64,000 nucleotides of DNA from Symbiodinium natans (Eukaryota; Sar; Dinophyceae; Suessiales; Symbiodiniaceae), in assembly GCA_905221605.1 (NCBI GenBank), contig CAJNDS010002347.1, forward strand, positions 1 through 64,000, given 5' to 3'. Below, one piece after another: positions 33,656 through 45,458 of this stretch. The notes under the pieces are model-generated. The model searched no databases, was not told the DNA's origin, and was given only the letters and a program-made list of their open reading frames with translations. Within the stretch, counting starts at the first letter, position 1. Every line of letters starts with the position of its first letter. Made by a program: the position numbers and the translations under genes.

Positions 33656-35792
33656 CTTAACACAAGTCGCAAGCTAGTTTTTTGTTCCGTGGTAAGCTCC
33701 GAGAGAATTAGCCCTTTTTGGGAATGGTCCCCCCCATCTGTCCTCTGTTCCTCAACATGCATGTTAGTAATTGTCAGTAGCGACCGGTCTTCAGGCTCAA
33801 GACTTCGCTAGCGTCCTGGCACGATGCCCAGAACCTCCCTGTTGATCCCCGGTCAAGCTTGCAAAGGAAGCAGCCCGCTACCCAGCCCAACAATGTTGGC
33901 GGCCGTCAGGTTGTGGCGTGTCCTGCCACGCCAAATTTGGAGCAGTGAGGAGGGTTTACAAGAGTGTTTGGGGTCTGCATGGTGAGGTGCCAAGCTTCTG
34001 AAGCCAGCTAGTACTTAACATTCGGAGAGGTGCCCACATCTCAGCACCGGAATCTTAAGGGACTGCGGCCTTTCGAGGAGGTTCTCCGTGTAGTTCTCCG
34101 AGTTTATCGCGGTCAGGAGCTGGGTAAAGGGACCAATGCGGAGCCCGAGTATGGCAGCCTGCGAGGTACGCTTTGGCCTTCGACTTCCTGACCTTTTCCC
34201 TATTTTTTGTTCAAAAGTATTTTTGATAAGTTTGGGGTCTCTGTGAGCATCGGAAGCTTCATGCGCATGCATTCACCCATCACAAAAATGCTTGCCATTC
34301 CGGGACTATTTCCGAAAATCATGCGTGACCACGAGTGTTAACAATTTATCTAGCCCATGTAAATCTATGGGTTCCCAACTCCTGGTCCTAGAATCCCGGC
34401 CTCCATGCCGCGAGGTGTGGAAATGACAAAGTCGGCCGAAGAAGATGCATCTGCGGCAAGCATCGTGGGAATGTTGGTGGACTCGAGGCGAACGTCCAGA
34501 ACACCTGTTAAGCAGCATGATGCGGTTTCATGATGGAGCTCCAGTTCTCTTCAGCTGTACTGTGACCCAAAGTTCAACGCGTGTTTCCATTCCGTTGAGC
34601 ATGTGGCTCAAGGAGAAAGCTGCGCCACGTTGCCGATGCTAGTCTGTTCTAGGATTTCTCTTGCACCAAGAAGCTCAATTCACATGGACTCGAGTCTTGG
34701 ATTTGAAGGTTTCCCTCCAAGCGGCCCCGCCTACCACGATGTCCAGGATGTAGTCCTGTGGTGGAGATTGGCCTTGGCTGGCTCAGAGACAGGGCCTTTC
34801 GAATCCCGGCCTATCTCACAACGCGCTGCAGGTCCTACAGTAGCAAGACAGCGTCGGATTTCGGCGGTTTGCTATGTCGCACTGTTAAGACATTGTTAAG
34901 GCATGGCTCCTGGCTGTGGCGGATGAACGGTGAGCCGCACCTGACAGGCAACAGCTAGAAGCAATCCGGTTTCGGCGGCCCAGTGGTGTGGAGGAATAGT
35001 TTTGGACACCGATGTCTGGTTTCGGAAAACATGTTTCCCGAAGGCTCCCCTTGAACTCTACAAAAACTTCGACCCAGCTGCAGGCCGGATGCAGAGCAAC
35101 TTGGTCGAGCTGTGCATTCAGAAGCAGTTGCATCGACAGCACGGGCGAAAACGCGCTTGATGATAAGGCAAGGTCAAACAGAACCCACTAAGCTGGAATT
35201 GTTCCCAAAGGGCAGGTGGCCTGGCTCACGTGGCTGCGGGGTACTTCTGGTGGGAGGAAGCCCATCGAGTCTGGGAGGGGCTGCGCCAGGATCTGAACCT
35301 GTCAGGGCCAAAACTGTGCCTTCATTCTCCAGGTTTTCCGTTTCCAAACCACGAACCCTCTTTGCCATCTTCCAAAAGGGAGTGGTGTTAACTTTCCCGA
35401 ATATCCAGGAAGCCATCCTACACCCCAGCCCCCACTCCATTCCTCCTGAGTTGATTGTGTTCTGTTTGGGGAGTTTGGTATTTCGGGGGCATTTTTGTTG
35501 TGATGGAACCTGAAGATTCTTGAATTGCGACGCCCACATCTGTCACCAGACCTCTGCGCCTTTGTTCTAAGGGAAGTGCTGAAGCATATTGAAGCGAAAG
35601 CTGACAGTCTAGAAAGCCTGAAGTCCGGTCCGAAATCCTCTGAAGGATTCAATGAAGTTCGAGTGGCGTTCAGTGTTTCAGGAGTTTGCGGCCGAGAAGC
35701 CGGATGGTCGATTGATGCGCTTGCAAAGGCACTTTGCGTCATGGCACTCACCTCAATCCTGCAACACTAGGATGACCCAGACAGGTACTTAC

Positions 35793-36077
35793 TTTGAAGT
35801 AAGTTTAAATCAGCCACGTACATGAACGCACTCCTGAAAAGGGCTTCGATCTCGCTTGCACCACAGAGGTCCCGGACGTACTCCTTGAATGGGGGAACAT
35901 GTTCGGCAACATATTGCAACAGAAGCTGAGAGTTGCTTGGGGCAGCTTGGGAAGTCGTAATTAATGAAGTTTTCGATCCGACCATCCAGTTCCGTCACGA
36001 CCTGTTCACCAAGGAGTGGCATTGGCCAAGCAGCTGCGTCCAAGATGAGCTGGTAACGGCGTAGCGAAGGATCAAAC
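35793..36077 (-). CDS. Candidate exon with internal frame change
   Basis: The minus strand starts after TTCTTTGAG| with FDPSLRRYQLILDAAAWPMP and LLGEQVVTELDGRIENFIN. It shifts frame near 35,945 and continues as QLLLQYVAEHVPPFKEYVRD and LCGASEIEALFRSAFMYVAD up to a consensus donor (CAAA|GTAAGTAC). Both halves look strongly coding and the outer splice sites are good, so this is either a real exon with one sequence error or a recently damaged gene. Family unknown. Confidence 0.45.
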
Positions 36078-36239
36078 CTCAAAGAAGTCGGTCAGAGACT
36101 TTCAAGTTCCGTTTCGGTTAACCTTTCGCCATGTTTCACTAGGATGTTTTCACGAAAGGCCCCGAAGACGCCCCAAAGAGTCAATTAATGCTGGCCTCAG
36201 TGGCACTGGAAGAAAGGCGGCCTCCATGGAAACCTGCAC

Positions 36240-36305
36240 CTGAGACACGTTCGCCGACACATTCGTGGAGTTGTCCACGGACGTGGTGCGGGTAGTGCAT
36301 AAAGC
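36240..36305 (-). CDS. Candidate Thr/Asn/Ser-rich exon
   Basis: Sixty-six bases between CGTGGCAG| and GTCTCAG|GTGCAG read LCTTRTTSVDNSTNVSANVS. NST, NVS and NVS are potential N-glycosylation sites. This resembles the Thr/Ser-rich exons at 50.6-55.7 kb. Confidence 0.4.
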
Positions 36306-36361
36306 CTGCCACGCATGGGCAGGATTTGAACTCTCGAACTCTGGCCGGCATGTTACGGGAC

Positions 36362-36464
36362 CATGCTTGTCCGTCACAGAAGGGCTGGTGTCCTGGACAT
36401 CGACGATGATGTTAGAGAGCCGGTTGTTGGTATCTGGCTCCGTCGAGAAGGCGCTCTCAGACAC
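36362..36464 (-). CDS. Candidate exon
   Basis: Between GCAATGCAAG| and AGCATG|GTCCCG the minus strand reads SESAFSTEPDTNNRLSNIIV and then DVQDTSPSVTDK. Only 56 bases separate it from the next candidate exon, which would be an unusually short intron. Confidence 0.38.
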
Positions 36465-38156
36465 CTTGCATTGCCAGCATGGTAGCAAACTGGCGCTAGG
36501 CCTAAGTGCATACAAGGATTGCTAGCTAACCACAAGTGTTGGAGAGTTTCGCGGCACGTGATCCAGTCATTGAGAAAATGGTCTGCTGCTGGCTGCTTGC
36601 AAGAACAGTCACGCTGGCCGTCACCACGGGGTCACCAATCGCAGAGCCTGGACAAACGAGAGGCTAGCTGGATTGGCACTCTCGATCACAACCACGACAC
36701 CGTTGCGTCGCGGCAGTGCCTGTGCATACCACTGTGTACTGCGTGAACGGGTACAGGCCATTGATGCGCACCTTGGCTACATCATGGGATGCATTCAGGC
36801 GTAGCAGAACTTGAGGGCGTAAACCCTGCCAGCCCGGCCAGCCCCCTCCCCTCCCCACACAAAAACAGTGCAGGCAGTAGAACACGGAGTCTCCTGTGAA
36901 GCACGGGAAATTGCATGCGAACTGTGCGAAAGGCCTTCCCTGCACAGGGCCGGGGAAACGTGCAGTGTCTGACTTCCTTGGATTGCCCCTGCTCCTGTTT
37001 AAAGTCGGCCTGTCAGAGTTTGCATGAGTTTGCTGAATCAGGGCTAAACAGATTTGGCAATGCTGATCACCCGCTAACCTAAAGACACAAGTCTCGCGGA
37101 AAAGTATGCGCCGGAGGGGCATCTAGCTTTCTCCTACCGGGAAAGAAAATCTCTCCCACGTCCCGCGGGTTCCCTTTGTTGACCTCCATCTCCTCCTGCC
37201 TTCGGTTTCGGCGCGGGGCGGCTTAACAAGGTGGCAGGGCTTGTCGGTGTTGATCTCCATGTGCGTGCTGTTCCCTTTCCTTCTCTCTTTCTCTTGTTGC
37301 TGGTTTCATTCTTTTGCGGGGCCTGAGGTTTAGGACAGATATCCTTTCTTCGGCGCGGTGTGCGCCCCAAATCTGCCCCCTCTTGCGCTTCTTCTTCGTA
37401 CTGCATGAAACTCTCAGGCTCCCAAATCAATGCAACCACGAGCAACATCACGTGATGCATATGGACCAAGGTTCTTCGATGCTTACATGCTGACACTGCT
37501 TCCCCCAAGACATGCCACTAACACCCACCAAAAACGAAGATTCACAACCCCTCTCTCTTTTAGCAAACACACATGCGCCTGCGCATGCCATCCCTTTTTG
37601 CAAGGGGACGTCAGAATGCGGGGAGGGCATCTGAGACACCTCCAAGAACTCGCGGCTCCCGGTGAAGTCCAAGGGGTCGGTCTGGTGCATAGTGCCTTTG
37701 AATACACAGATCAGCGACATGCATCAGTCAAATGTCTTACGTAAGATCTTAAGAGGCCAGTAGGCCAGTGCTGGCCTAGAGTTGTGGCATGTTGCGGCTA
37801 TGGCGGCCTGAGCACCTTGGAATCCTTGGAAAACCCAGTAGTACGGGTGTTAGTTACGGGCGAGCGCCGTAGTTGCTGTTGTGACAGTCACCGTGAGAAG
37901 GACTTTCGTTGGCCCACCCCACAATCAAAAACACAGAAGTCTTGTGATGTTGAGTTTTTTTTGCTGGCTTCCCCTTTTGCAAGGAGGCACCGAATTCACA
38001 AGCCGAGGGTAACAAAATGCTTTGGACGGAAGGTGCATTGCTCGTGGGAGAATATTCGTCTGTTCGGGCAGCCGGGGAGCTAAAACCAACCAAGACCCCA
38101 CAGGTTGTCGTCATCGGAATGCTCCAAGATACTCGGACCTCAGCTGGTTTAGCAAC

Positions 38157-38275
38157 CCTTGAAGCTGTGGGGCCCAGGGCCTTGGGGCTTCAGCTTCAAT
38201 TCTTTGCTTCAATTCATTTTCCTCACGAATTGCCAAGTGGCCGTCAAAGAAGTCGTCGTGCTGCTGAACAAAGTC
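38157..38275 (-). CDS. Candidate exon, charged helical segment
   Basis: It starts after a good acceptor (GCTTTCACTGTCCAG|) and reads DFVQQHDDFFDGHLAIREEN and then ELKQRIEAEAPRPWAPQLQ, ending at TTCAAGG|GTTGCT. Composition is clearly protein-like. Function unknown. Confidence 0.48.
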
Positions 38276-38537
38276 CTGGACAGTGAAAGCGCTGCTTCCC
38301 AGTTTGCCACCAGGCGCCAAACGCTACGAGGAAGGCTCCCGATGAGCCTCCATATGAGAGAGGGATGAAACCTAAATTCAAGCAAAGAATCAGAGAGCCG
38401 GTGGGCGCTGGCGGCCAGTAGATGAAGCTCCACTCAATCCTCCAGAGGCACACAGAAGCATTCAACAGAGGGCACAGTAATTATTTAACAGTGAGGTCGT
38501 GGCCGGCGCCCGCTGAGATACTTGCAATTTCACATGA

Positions 38538-38933
38538 TTAAACCCTGCAGGTCAAACGGCAGACGCTCTTGAAGGCTCTGAAACCCTGACCCGGCTCGCC
38601 TGGGTGAGGGATTGCTGGGGGCGAGCTGCGTCTGGAGAAAGCCTGCCTTCGTGGGACATCGACAGGACATCGACTGATCCACCGACTGGTGCTCAACATG
38701 TCATACACGCCACAGGAATTCAGAATAGCCCACCCCTCAGTCACCATCCTTTCTAACCTAGAGTCTAGCAGGCACCTGACGACCCTGAAATGATGCGACG
38801 CAGTACGTTCAGAAAACTCGTGAACACACATCCATGTAACACCGTCACCTCTGACACAGCAGGCATTCAGATGTAGAGGCCTCCAGTAGCACCAGGTAGG
38901 GGCATCCAGTAAGAGGCCGTAGAAGGGACCCAA
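38538..38933 (-). CDS. Coding-like minus-strand frame, 131 codons
   Basis: The frame reads NACCVRGDGVTWMCVHEFSE, then HHFRVVRCLLDSRLERMVTE, then GWAILNSCGVYDMLS. It opens at a TTG and has no ATG start. Exon limits were not resolved and no family is recognised. Confidence 0.33.
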   Translation of the reverse strand: MGPFYGLLLDAPTWCYWRPLHLNACCVRGDGVTWMCVHEFSERTASHHFRVVRCLLDSRLERMVTEGWAILNSCGVYDMLSTSRWISRCPVDVPRRQAFSRRSSPPAIPHPGEPGQGFRAFKSVCRLTCRV

Positions 38934-39044
38934 ACCGTGCGAGCAGCACGCGCGAGCTCAGAAGCTCCACCTCGACATCATAAGGGAACTGATTTGGGAC
39001 TACTGTTCGAATGCTGGTCCCAGGCCTTCAATTCGGGCTCTCAC

Positions 39045-39100
39045 AGTCAAGGTGGTAGGAATTGGGCATGTAACAGTGTGCATACAGTGCAGGGCACTCG
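39045..39100 (-). CDS. Candidate small Cys-rich exon
   Basis: Between a strong acceptor (GGCCTTATTGCAG|) and donor (TTGACT|GTGAGAGC) the minus strand reads ECPALYAHCYMPNSYHLD. The Cys-Pro element is compatible with the Cys-rich ectodomain idea, but the block is short. Confidence 0.3.
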
Positions 39101-39174
39101 CTGCAATAAGGCCCAGGCGTCCATGGTCGCTTGCGTGAGACACTGACCGGCACAATCCTCCGATGTGCCCTTAG

Positions 39175-39302
39175 CCATGGCAGATTCTGCAGGAGATGGA
39201 CGGCTTGGGGCTTACACGGGTTGTGTGACTGCCCTTCGTGGCGGATTCGAGGCACCCCGTGCCCACGAGGACGCTCACCCGACTGCTCACTTTGCAGCCC
39301 AG
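39175..39302 (+). CDS. Candidate plus-strand exon
   Basis: It starts after GCCCTTAG| at an ATG in a favourable context (CCATGGCA) and reads MADSAGDGRLGAYTGCVTAL and so on to TAHFAAQ, ending at CCCAG|GTACGCAG. It could be a first coding exon. The minus strand is also open here. Confidence 0.3.
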
Positions 39303-39430
39303 GTACGCAGTTGCAAATGCCTGGGTCATCAGAAGTCGCGCTTGGCAACAGCATCGGACACAAACTCAACCTTAGCAGCTTAGCAGTGAGGGTATGAGCT
39401 GGAGGGAGCACGAGGGGCACGAGCCGCGGC

Positions 39431-39859
39431 TTATAATTGGCTGGAGCCCAAGCTTTGAAGCTGCCAGACACTGCTACTCTGACTGCCTCTTTCCTTTAGC
39501 ACGGGACTAGGTGCACCAAGAAGCATGGCGCTGGGGTCCCCGAGCTGCAGATCCTCCTCGAAGATGAGGAGCAGCCTCGCAAGAAGCAAACGGGACAGAG
39601 CGCCACAGCGGGAGCGCATCAGCCACGAGGGTGCCCCAATGCAGGCCTGCTTGGTGGCTCCGAAGGCGAAAGGAATCCCTCCGGCTCCAGATAGGAAGGG
39701 GACTGCACCTGGCAGAATCTGGGATCTCTGCCCTCCTTTTGGGATATTTTGGTGGATATGAAGGGATGAACCCTGAGCTGAGGCAGCTGCTGCGGGCACG
39801 AGGCCGGTGTACATCGGCTCCTCACCCTCGTGGTTGCGTTGAAGAGGCTGGGAGAACAC
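39431..39859 (-). CDS. Coding-like minus-strand frame, 142 codons
   Basis: The more convincing half reads WLMRSRCGALSRLLLARLLL, then IFEEDLQLGDPSAMLLGAPS, then a Ser/Gln-rich end. No start ATG and no motif. It may be an exon or a remnant. Confidence 0.32.
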   Translation of the reverse strand: MFSQPLQRNHEGEEPMYTGLVPAAAASAQGSSLHIHQNIPKGGQRSQILPGAVPFLSGAGGIPFAFGATKQACIGAPSWLMRSRCGALSRLLLARLLLIFEEDLQLGDPSAMLLGAPSPVLKERGSQSSSVWQLQSLGSSQL

Positions 39860-41937
39860 TTAGGCGCATCCCGCAACAAAAAAGAAGCAGCTATACGTGC
39901 CCATGCCAACTGGACGCCCAGCACGAAACCCAACGACATTGAATGAATTTCTGAACTCTACCACCCTCGGCTTTTGAGGCCGCACTCCTCTGTGAGACCC
40001 CAAGTCGAGGCCAATGGGGCACCGTTGCTGCAGATCTCCCGGGCGCGGAAGTTGTAGCCAGTGTCCTGTGTGAGGGTTTGGGCCATGGCATTGCCAGGGA
40101 AGTTCGCTCATTGCTGTTGTCGAGCGCGTGCGCCATTGCATGAGGCGATCTAGGTACCGTGAGGAACCCAAAAGTCTGAACATTGTCAAGCTCATCGGCA
40201 AATCTCAGGAGCTTTAAACTGGATGGCTTGAGTTCCCATGCAGTGCCAGAACGTGTGGAGCAATCAACACGATAATGAGATTTTTGGACTCAGCCGTGCC
40301 TGCGCCAGGCCCGTGATGATGCAGCTGGGCCCGAGGCGCACATCCAAAGAGCCGCAGTCAGCGGGCCTGGACAGAGACCCGAGGCTTCAGAAGGAGTTGG
40401 GGCCTCGGATACTTTGGGGGCGAGGCACGGTGGACTGTGGTAACCTGTCTCTCTGAGTGCTGCACACAGATATCCAAGAAGTGGAATTCATCTCCTCCAA
40501 AAGAGGCATAGCGTGAGATGAACATGAAAGTCGGAAGAAATGAGGCCTTACAGTGCCTTACAGTATGGGATCACGAAGGCTCAGAGCGGCATCCTGATAC
40601 TGAAGCTCAAAGCGGTCGAAGATGCAGTCTCCAGGCGACCTGAGAGCTACCAGTTGCTGTAGGCTCAGCTTTTTCAAGGGAGTCAGGTACCCGAGGTACC
40701 CGAGAGCCCGAGCAGTGAGCTTCATAAGGCACGAACCCAGCGATGAAGGCCACCGTGATGCTTGTTGCAGTTCGGCTTGTGTTGCCTGAACAACTGCACA
40801 CTCGCATCATGCAGGCCACGCTGAAGGCAAGGGGTTCAGGGACGGAGCAAGTACGCCCCAACAGGAAGCATTGCTCGACTGTCCTGACAAGAGCCACGTA
40901 TCCTGTGGACCTGACAAGTGTCGGCTCTGGAAACCCAACTGCGAACATTCGACTGGTGCCATTGTCCTGCCGCGAAACCCAACAGAACCCCATCACTGCC
41001 CACCACCTCTTCAGACTCTTCAGGGCATGAGCCAAGCTGCGGATCAGCAGAGGTGGCGAGGCGGTCTTCAGGCAGTTTCCTGTGGGTTCTCAGACTACTT
41101 TAGCAGCTGGATTTTCATGCTTCGGAGGAAAAGCGGATTGGCCCCGTGGGGCCTTTGGTGCCTGCCTGTGCCCTTCAGTGTGGTGAAGCTAAAAATTAAC
41201 AATTGCATTCTTTTTGCAGCTCCGGGTCCGGCGTAGGCTGTGCGGAAGGCTGGGAAGGTCATCCAGTCGCTGCTCGCCGCCGGCATTGTGCAAAGCCTCA
41301 GGGGATTGGGACCGCGGAGTCCAGCTATATGTGAACCCTAAACGTGGGCTCAGCAGCGTTCCAGCCTCAAAGATTTTGGCCCTAGAAATCCAGACTGCCA
41401 AAACATGGCTTTCGAGCGCAGCTTGGGTGCAAGTGCGCAGCCACTATCCCACTATCAGCTACCCCCCATCAAAGCTTCAAGCTTTCCGACAATCAAAGCG
41501 AGCGGCACTCGCAATCGGGCGTGGTATGTGGTGTCGCACTGGAGGTTGATGGCCTTACAGGGTCACTTCAGGTCACTTCCACCACGGCTTCATGGTAGCC
41601 AGCAGTCAGCACGCTCAACCTAAGGCTCTTAGATAGGTATTTGTAAAACCCAACACACAACACGCACAAACACAGCAAGGGCCGAAAGCAACCGAGCAAC
41701 CCCCCAAAGATCAAAACATCTCTCTCAGGATGACTCAAACTCTCCTGGGGTCTGCACCGTGCAAGTGGTTGCGCCTGGGTCAATGAGGCTCAGGCAGCCC
41801 TCGGGCAGGCCCCAAACCTGTGCAATTCCAGGGCTATGCAGAGCTGTCGCTGCTCACTTAGTCACTTGTTACCAGCTGCATCCGGGTATGTTCTTCAATC
41901 TGAGCTTGTCTAGGTGACATAGGAATCGGGCAATTTT
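39860..41937. other. No clearly supported gene
   Basis: Overlapping frames on both strands, for example 40,607-41,035 (-) and 40,743-41,030 (+), conflict without decisive splice or motif support. Confidence 0.35.
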
Positions 41938-42775
41938 TCAGGAGCCTACAGATTCCTGCCTCCTACGATACAAAGGGCTCAACTCGGCTTTCCGTACGCC
42001 GTACTCCTTGCTTTGGACAAGGGTCGCTCTCGCTCTCGACCAAGATCTCAAGCCGCCAGGATTGGAAGATGCAGTCTGAGGTGACGTTGACGTTGCCCCG
42101 AGAGCCAACACCTGCGCTGCTTCGGATTCACTGAATGCAACGCGCATGTGCAGGACTTTACTTTGGACTGGACATGAGCATGTGGGGCAGAGCAAGTGAC
42201 ACGAAGCGCCTTCTGGAACTGTACTCTTCGAAGATGCAGGGGCCTTATTGACCTTATGGAGCCTTCCTACTTTCGGTGCCGGCCTGCAACCCACTCGAAC
42301 CTCACGCGCTGACCAGAATCCGCAGGAACTTGGACCTGGTAGAGTCTGGTAGATCCAATTTCAGACATTCGGCTTCGCGCTACAATTTGCCATTCCCCAC
42401 CTACAAGATCGGCAATCAATTCGTTCGGCGCTGATTCCGAGCACATCCCGTCAGTCGAAGGCAAGGAACGGCCCCGAGCACAGGAGTGGCTTCCAGCCTG
42501 GCAATCTGTCTTACGTCTTGAGCATTCTTGGGCTGGCAACACATTGTTGTGCCGTTGTGCCGGTTTGTCTTTAAGGGTTTTCCGTAGGTGCCGTCATACG
42601 CTTGGCCTCGGCAGCGTGGATGCAGGCAGGCTTGGAGAGGAGTAGCTGCTCGAAGCCCTGCGCGAACAGAACTGTCAGCTCCTACAAGTTCCACAGTCAG
42701 CTTACATTCCAGGTGGTGCAGAAGAAGCGAAGTAACTTCTCGTAGTGAATTGAGCCGGCAAGGTACAAGTAACAA
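41938..42775 (-). pseudogene. Frameshifted coding remnant, unidentified
   Basis: Coding-like protein passes through successive minus frames. ECKLTVELVGADSSVRAGLR leads to DVRQIARLEATPVLGAVPC in one frame. The next reads SAPNELIADLVGGEWQIVAR and then YQVQVPADSGQRVRFEWVAG. The last reads KVLHMRVAFSESEAAQVLAL and onward to TGA near 41,938. Frame changes fall near 42,440 and 42,290. The pieces abut without room for normal introns, which favours a pseudogene. The middle block looks like a beta-rich domain. Confidence 0.4.
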
Positions 42776-42909
42776 AGTGAAAGCGACGAAGAGGTAGGTG
42801 AGCTACACGCGATGCATCTTCCACCCCCCCCCCCTCGAAAGTCGGCAGCTCGTTGGCTCTGCCAACGCTGTGAAAGAACTGGTTTGCGACACTCATTTTG
42901 TCCTGGCAG

Positions 42910-42997
42910 ATGTGAAGTCACACTGGACCTTGATGCAAAATGCACCACCGGCAAGTCTTCAAAATTTGGCCCACTCTGCAGTGGAAAAGCCACGCAG
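42910..42997 (+). CDS. Candidate plus-strand exon with good splice sites
   Basis: Eighty-eight bases lie between CATTTTGTCCTGGCAG| and CACGCAG|GTGGATTG. One frame gives CEVTLDLDAKCTTGKSSKFG and then PLCSGKATQ, with three Cys; another gives SHWTLMQNAPPASLQNLAHS. The frame is undecided and it lies opposite to the dominant strand. Confidence 0.27.
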
Positions 42998-43092
42998 GTG
43001 GATTGTGGAGACTGCTTCATCATGGCTGCGGTGGCGGATGCGGGTGCACAAAAGGCACTAAGTCGCACAAGCCGTTCTTCATCAAGGAGCTC

Positions 43093-43710
43093 CTACAGCT
43101 CTCGAGATTGCGGTCCCATGTCGGGTTCCCATTGCATGGCCGAGGCCCGCATAAAAAAAACATAAGTGCCCCTGTCAGCGTTTGCGATTAGCCAGGCAGG
43201 TACAGCGTCAACACTCTCAAGAACATGCAGGGGTTTCACAAGACCACCTTCTGTTAGCATGAGTTTGTTTTGACCATGCAACATCATGCACGCTGAAACT
43301 GTCGGATTGCCGATAATCTCGCAGCCCGCGTGCCATTGATACGAAGGTTGACCAGAACACACAGCTGTGGTTGGCTGTGCGGAACAAAGGTGCGGTGAAA
43401 GCGTGCCGATGCATAGCTTCAGCCTGGAATCGGCATAAGCCGCGACCAAACAACGATGCTGGCTTCGTCCACTTCCTTCGTGGACATGAGAACGTACAAT
43501 CGTCGTCCATGGAAGACAACGTCGAACATCCTCAATGTTTTTGTTTCGTCCGCATCTTACATTGTGACCAAGGGTGTCGAGTGTCGACTTAAGGCGACAC
43601 GATTTCGCATCCTCTTTTGCATCTTCCGCCACGTAGAGAATTGTAAGAGGCCTACACCTCGTCTGAAAGTTGCAATGACGCTGAACAGGTGCTGCAGGCA
43701 TGGCCCGCAC
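43093..43710 (-). pseudogene. 205-codon frame with coding signal shifting between frames
   Basis: The long frame begins TILYVAEDAKEDAKSCRLKS and ends with LVKPLHVLESVDAVPAWLIA then NADRGTYVFFMRASAMQW. Its middle (about 43,555-43,425) looks more coding in another minus frame: DETKTLRMFDVVFHGRRLYV then LMSTKEVDEASIVVWSRLMP. A pair of frameshifts is therefore likely, or an exon read across. The family is not recognised. Confidence 0.4.
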
Positions 43711-43807
43711 TGTGTGACTCGTGTGTGTGTTTACACTCTTACCGTGGAGCCCCTGAACTTCCCTGAACTCGGGGGCCTGAACGCTGGCAGCTTCCGGAAG
43801 CAGGGGC

Positions 43808-45270
43808 TCAAACCGCCGGTTGCGGGCACCAAGCAGCGTGTGGCCGGAGTGTCCTGGCTTGGAGTTGAGATGAGTTGAGAGGCCGCTTGTGATTCACATC
43901 TTTTCGCAGGATATGGAGATCTTCGGGCTTCCAGTTGCTGCCTATCGAGGGTGTTTGCAGTGCAGGCACTGTGTTTGGGCTTGGGGGTCGTTTTCGGGGC
44001 CGGCTCTCGCGCCAGGGAATCCAGAGAATCGGGCTAAGCACTCTCCTCCTCGCTGCATGGCACGCGCTGATCTGTAGGCGTCCCGCTGCACTCGTCACAA
44101 AGCACGGACGCCCGGGCAGTATAGGTGGTCCAGGATTGCAAGCCTGCGCCGCTCCAACTTCCCCCCAGAATACCATGCTCTCCGTTAACAGAATCTCTAT
44201 GACTCTATGGTCTTGTTTGGACTGCGCCTTCCTCACTTGGTGTTTCGACTCTCACATCTGGCACGTGCGGGGCGAAGCCATCATACCGTTAGCATGTTGC
44301 CTGTTGCCACGCAACTGGTAGTGGCCGAGTCTGTGATGGAGTTGCAGCTCGCCGGTTCGATAAAATCCTTGGAAAATCAGGATTCTTCACAATCGCAACA
44401 ACAGCCCAGGCCGTTCTGTATGCCACTGAACGATGGCTTTCTATGTTCCGGCCAAAGCCAATGTACCCGGTGATCTGAACGCGATGGCATTAGGCATTAC
44501 TCACCAGCTGTCATTTAGTTGCACCCTGATGCAGCGACGAGGAGGCAAAGAGCCACTCTCTTAACGCTAAGTGCTGTTGCGCTAATCGCAACGAAAGCTT
44601 CCGAGGCCGAGGGCCCAGCGCAGGGTGGAGGGAGTTGGGAGATCAGACCGCAGGCAAGGGTCGGTGCCGTTCGAAAGCTCCACAAGTAGCCGCTGGAAGG
44701 GACAATCCTGCGAGCCCCCCAATCTAACTGTGCTCAGTGCTCAGAAGCTTTGAGAGTTGTCTCTACAAATCTCTACAGTTTTGAAGATGCTGGCCGAAAT
44801 CAAACTTGTTTATGAGTCTTTGCTGCTTTGCTCTTGCGTCGACGTCCTTCAGCAGGCTCCTGGTCCAGGAGACCTCAGGACACATGCATACTGCCGTCAG
44901 AAGCAGACTTGAAATCAAATGCCGCCGCAAGATTTCACATCCGGAAAGTGGCGACAGGCGCCGGATCTCCTGCCTTGCCTGCTCCTCGGGTGGCTCCTAC
45001 TAGCATCAAGCCCACCTCGAGTCGATGGAGTAAACCTCATTAGAGCACTCTGGCTCCCTTTATGCAATCAAAGCGGCCCGCAAGCTCGTCTCCGTCGCCT
45101 CTGTTAGAATGAGCCCGGTCGGAGCAACTGCTGGGATCCTCCGATGTTGGCTTGAAATGAGGGGGCTTTCTGCTTGGCATCTCTTTTCGCTGAGTTTTTG
45201 CCGGTTCGTATTAAGATCCTCTGAAAGGATGCTGCGCTACAAAAGGCACTTCGACATACCTGGCTCTGTG
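43808..45270. other. No clearly supported gene
   Basis: One minus frame (44,236-43,808, 142 codons) is weakly coding-like and basic. The rest shows short frames only. Confidence 0.35.
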
Positions 45271-45458
45271 TCATTCTGAGTACTCGTGCGGGTGCTCGGA
45301 TTCGAAACCACGCATAGGCCTCACGTCTGCAATTCTCGCATTAAAGCTTGCGAATAAATCTCCTCGCTTCCCCCCCTTGCAATGTTCCACAAAAAAGGTC
45401 CTCGCCACCCAGGCCGCCTCGCTGGCTGCGCTAAGGGGCGAGCTGGTGGCGGGCCTCT
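45271..45458 (-). CDS. Candidate exon with strong acceptor
   Basis: The minus strand has an excellent acceptor (CTGTCTTTTGTTTCAG|) followed by ERPATSSPLSAASEAAWVAR. The 3' limit is unclear. Read on the plus strand, the same DNA gives an exon-like AASLAALRGELVAGLSETKD ending at GACAG|GTAAGC (45,474). Only one of the two can be right. Confidence 0.3.

Noticed and set aside
36306-36361. T-arm-like GAGTTCAAATCC on the minus strand, suggesting a tRNA
   Set aside because: The stem does not pair, and no D-arm, anticodon arm or acceptor stem could be found.
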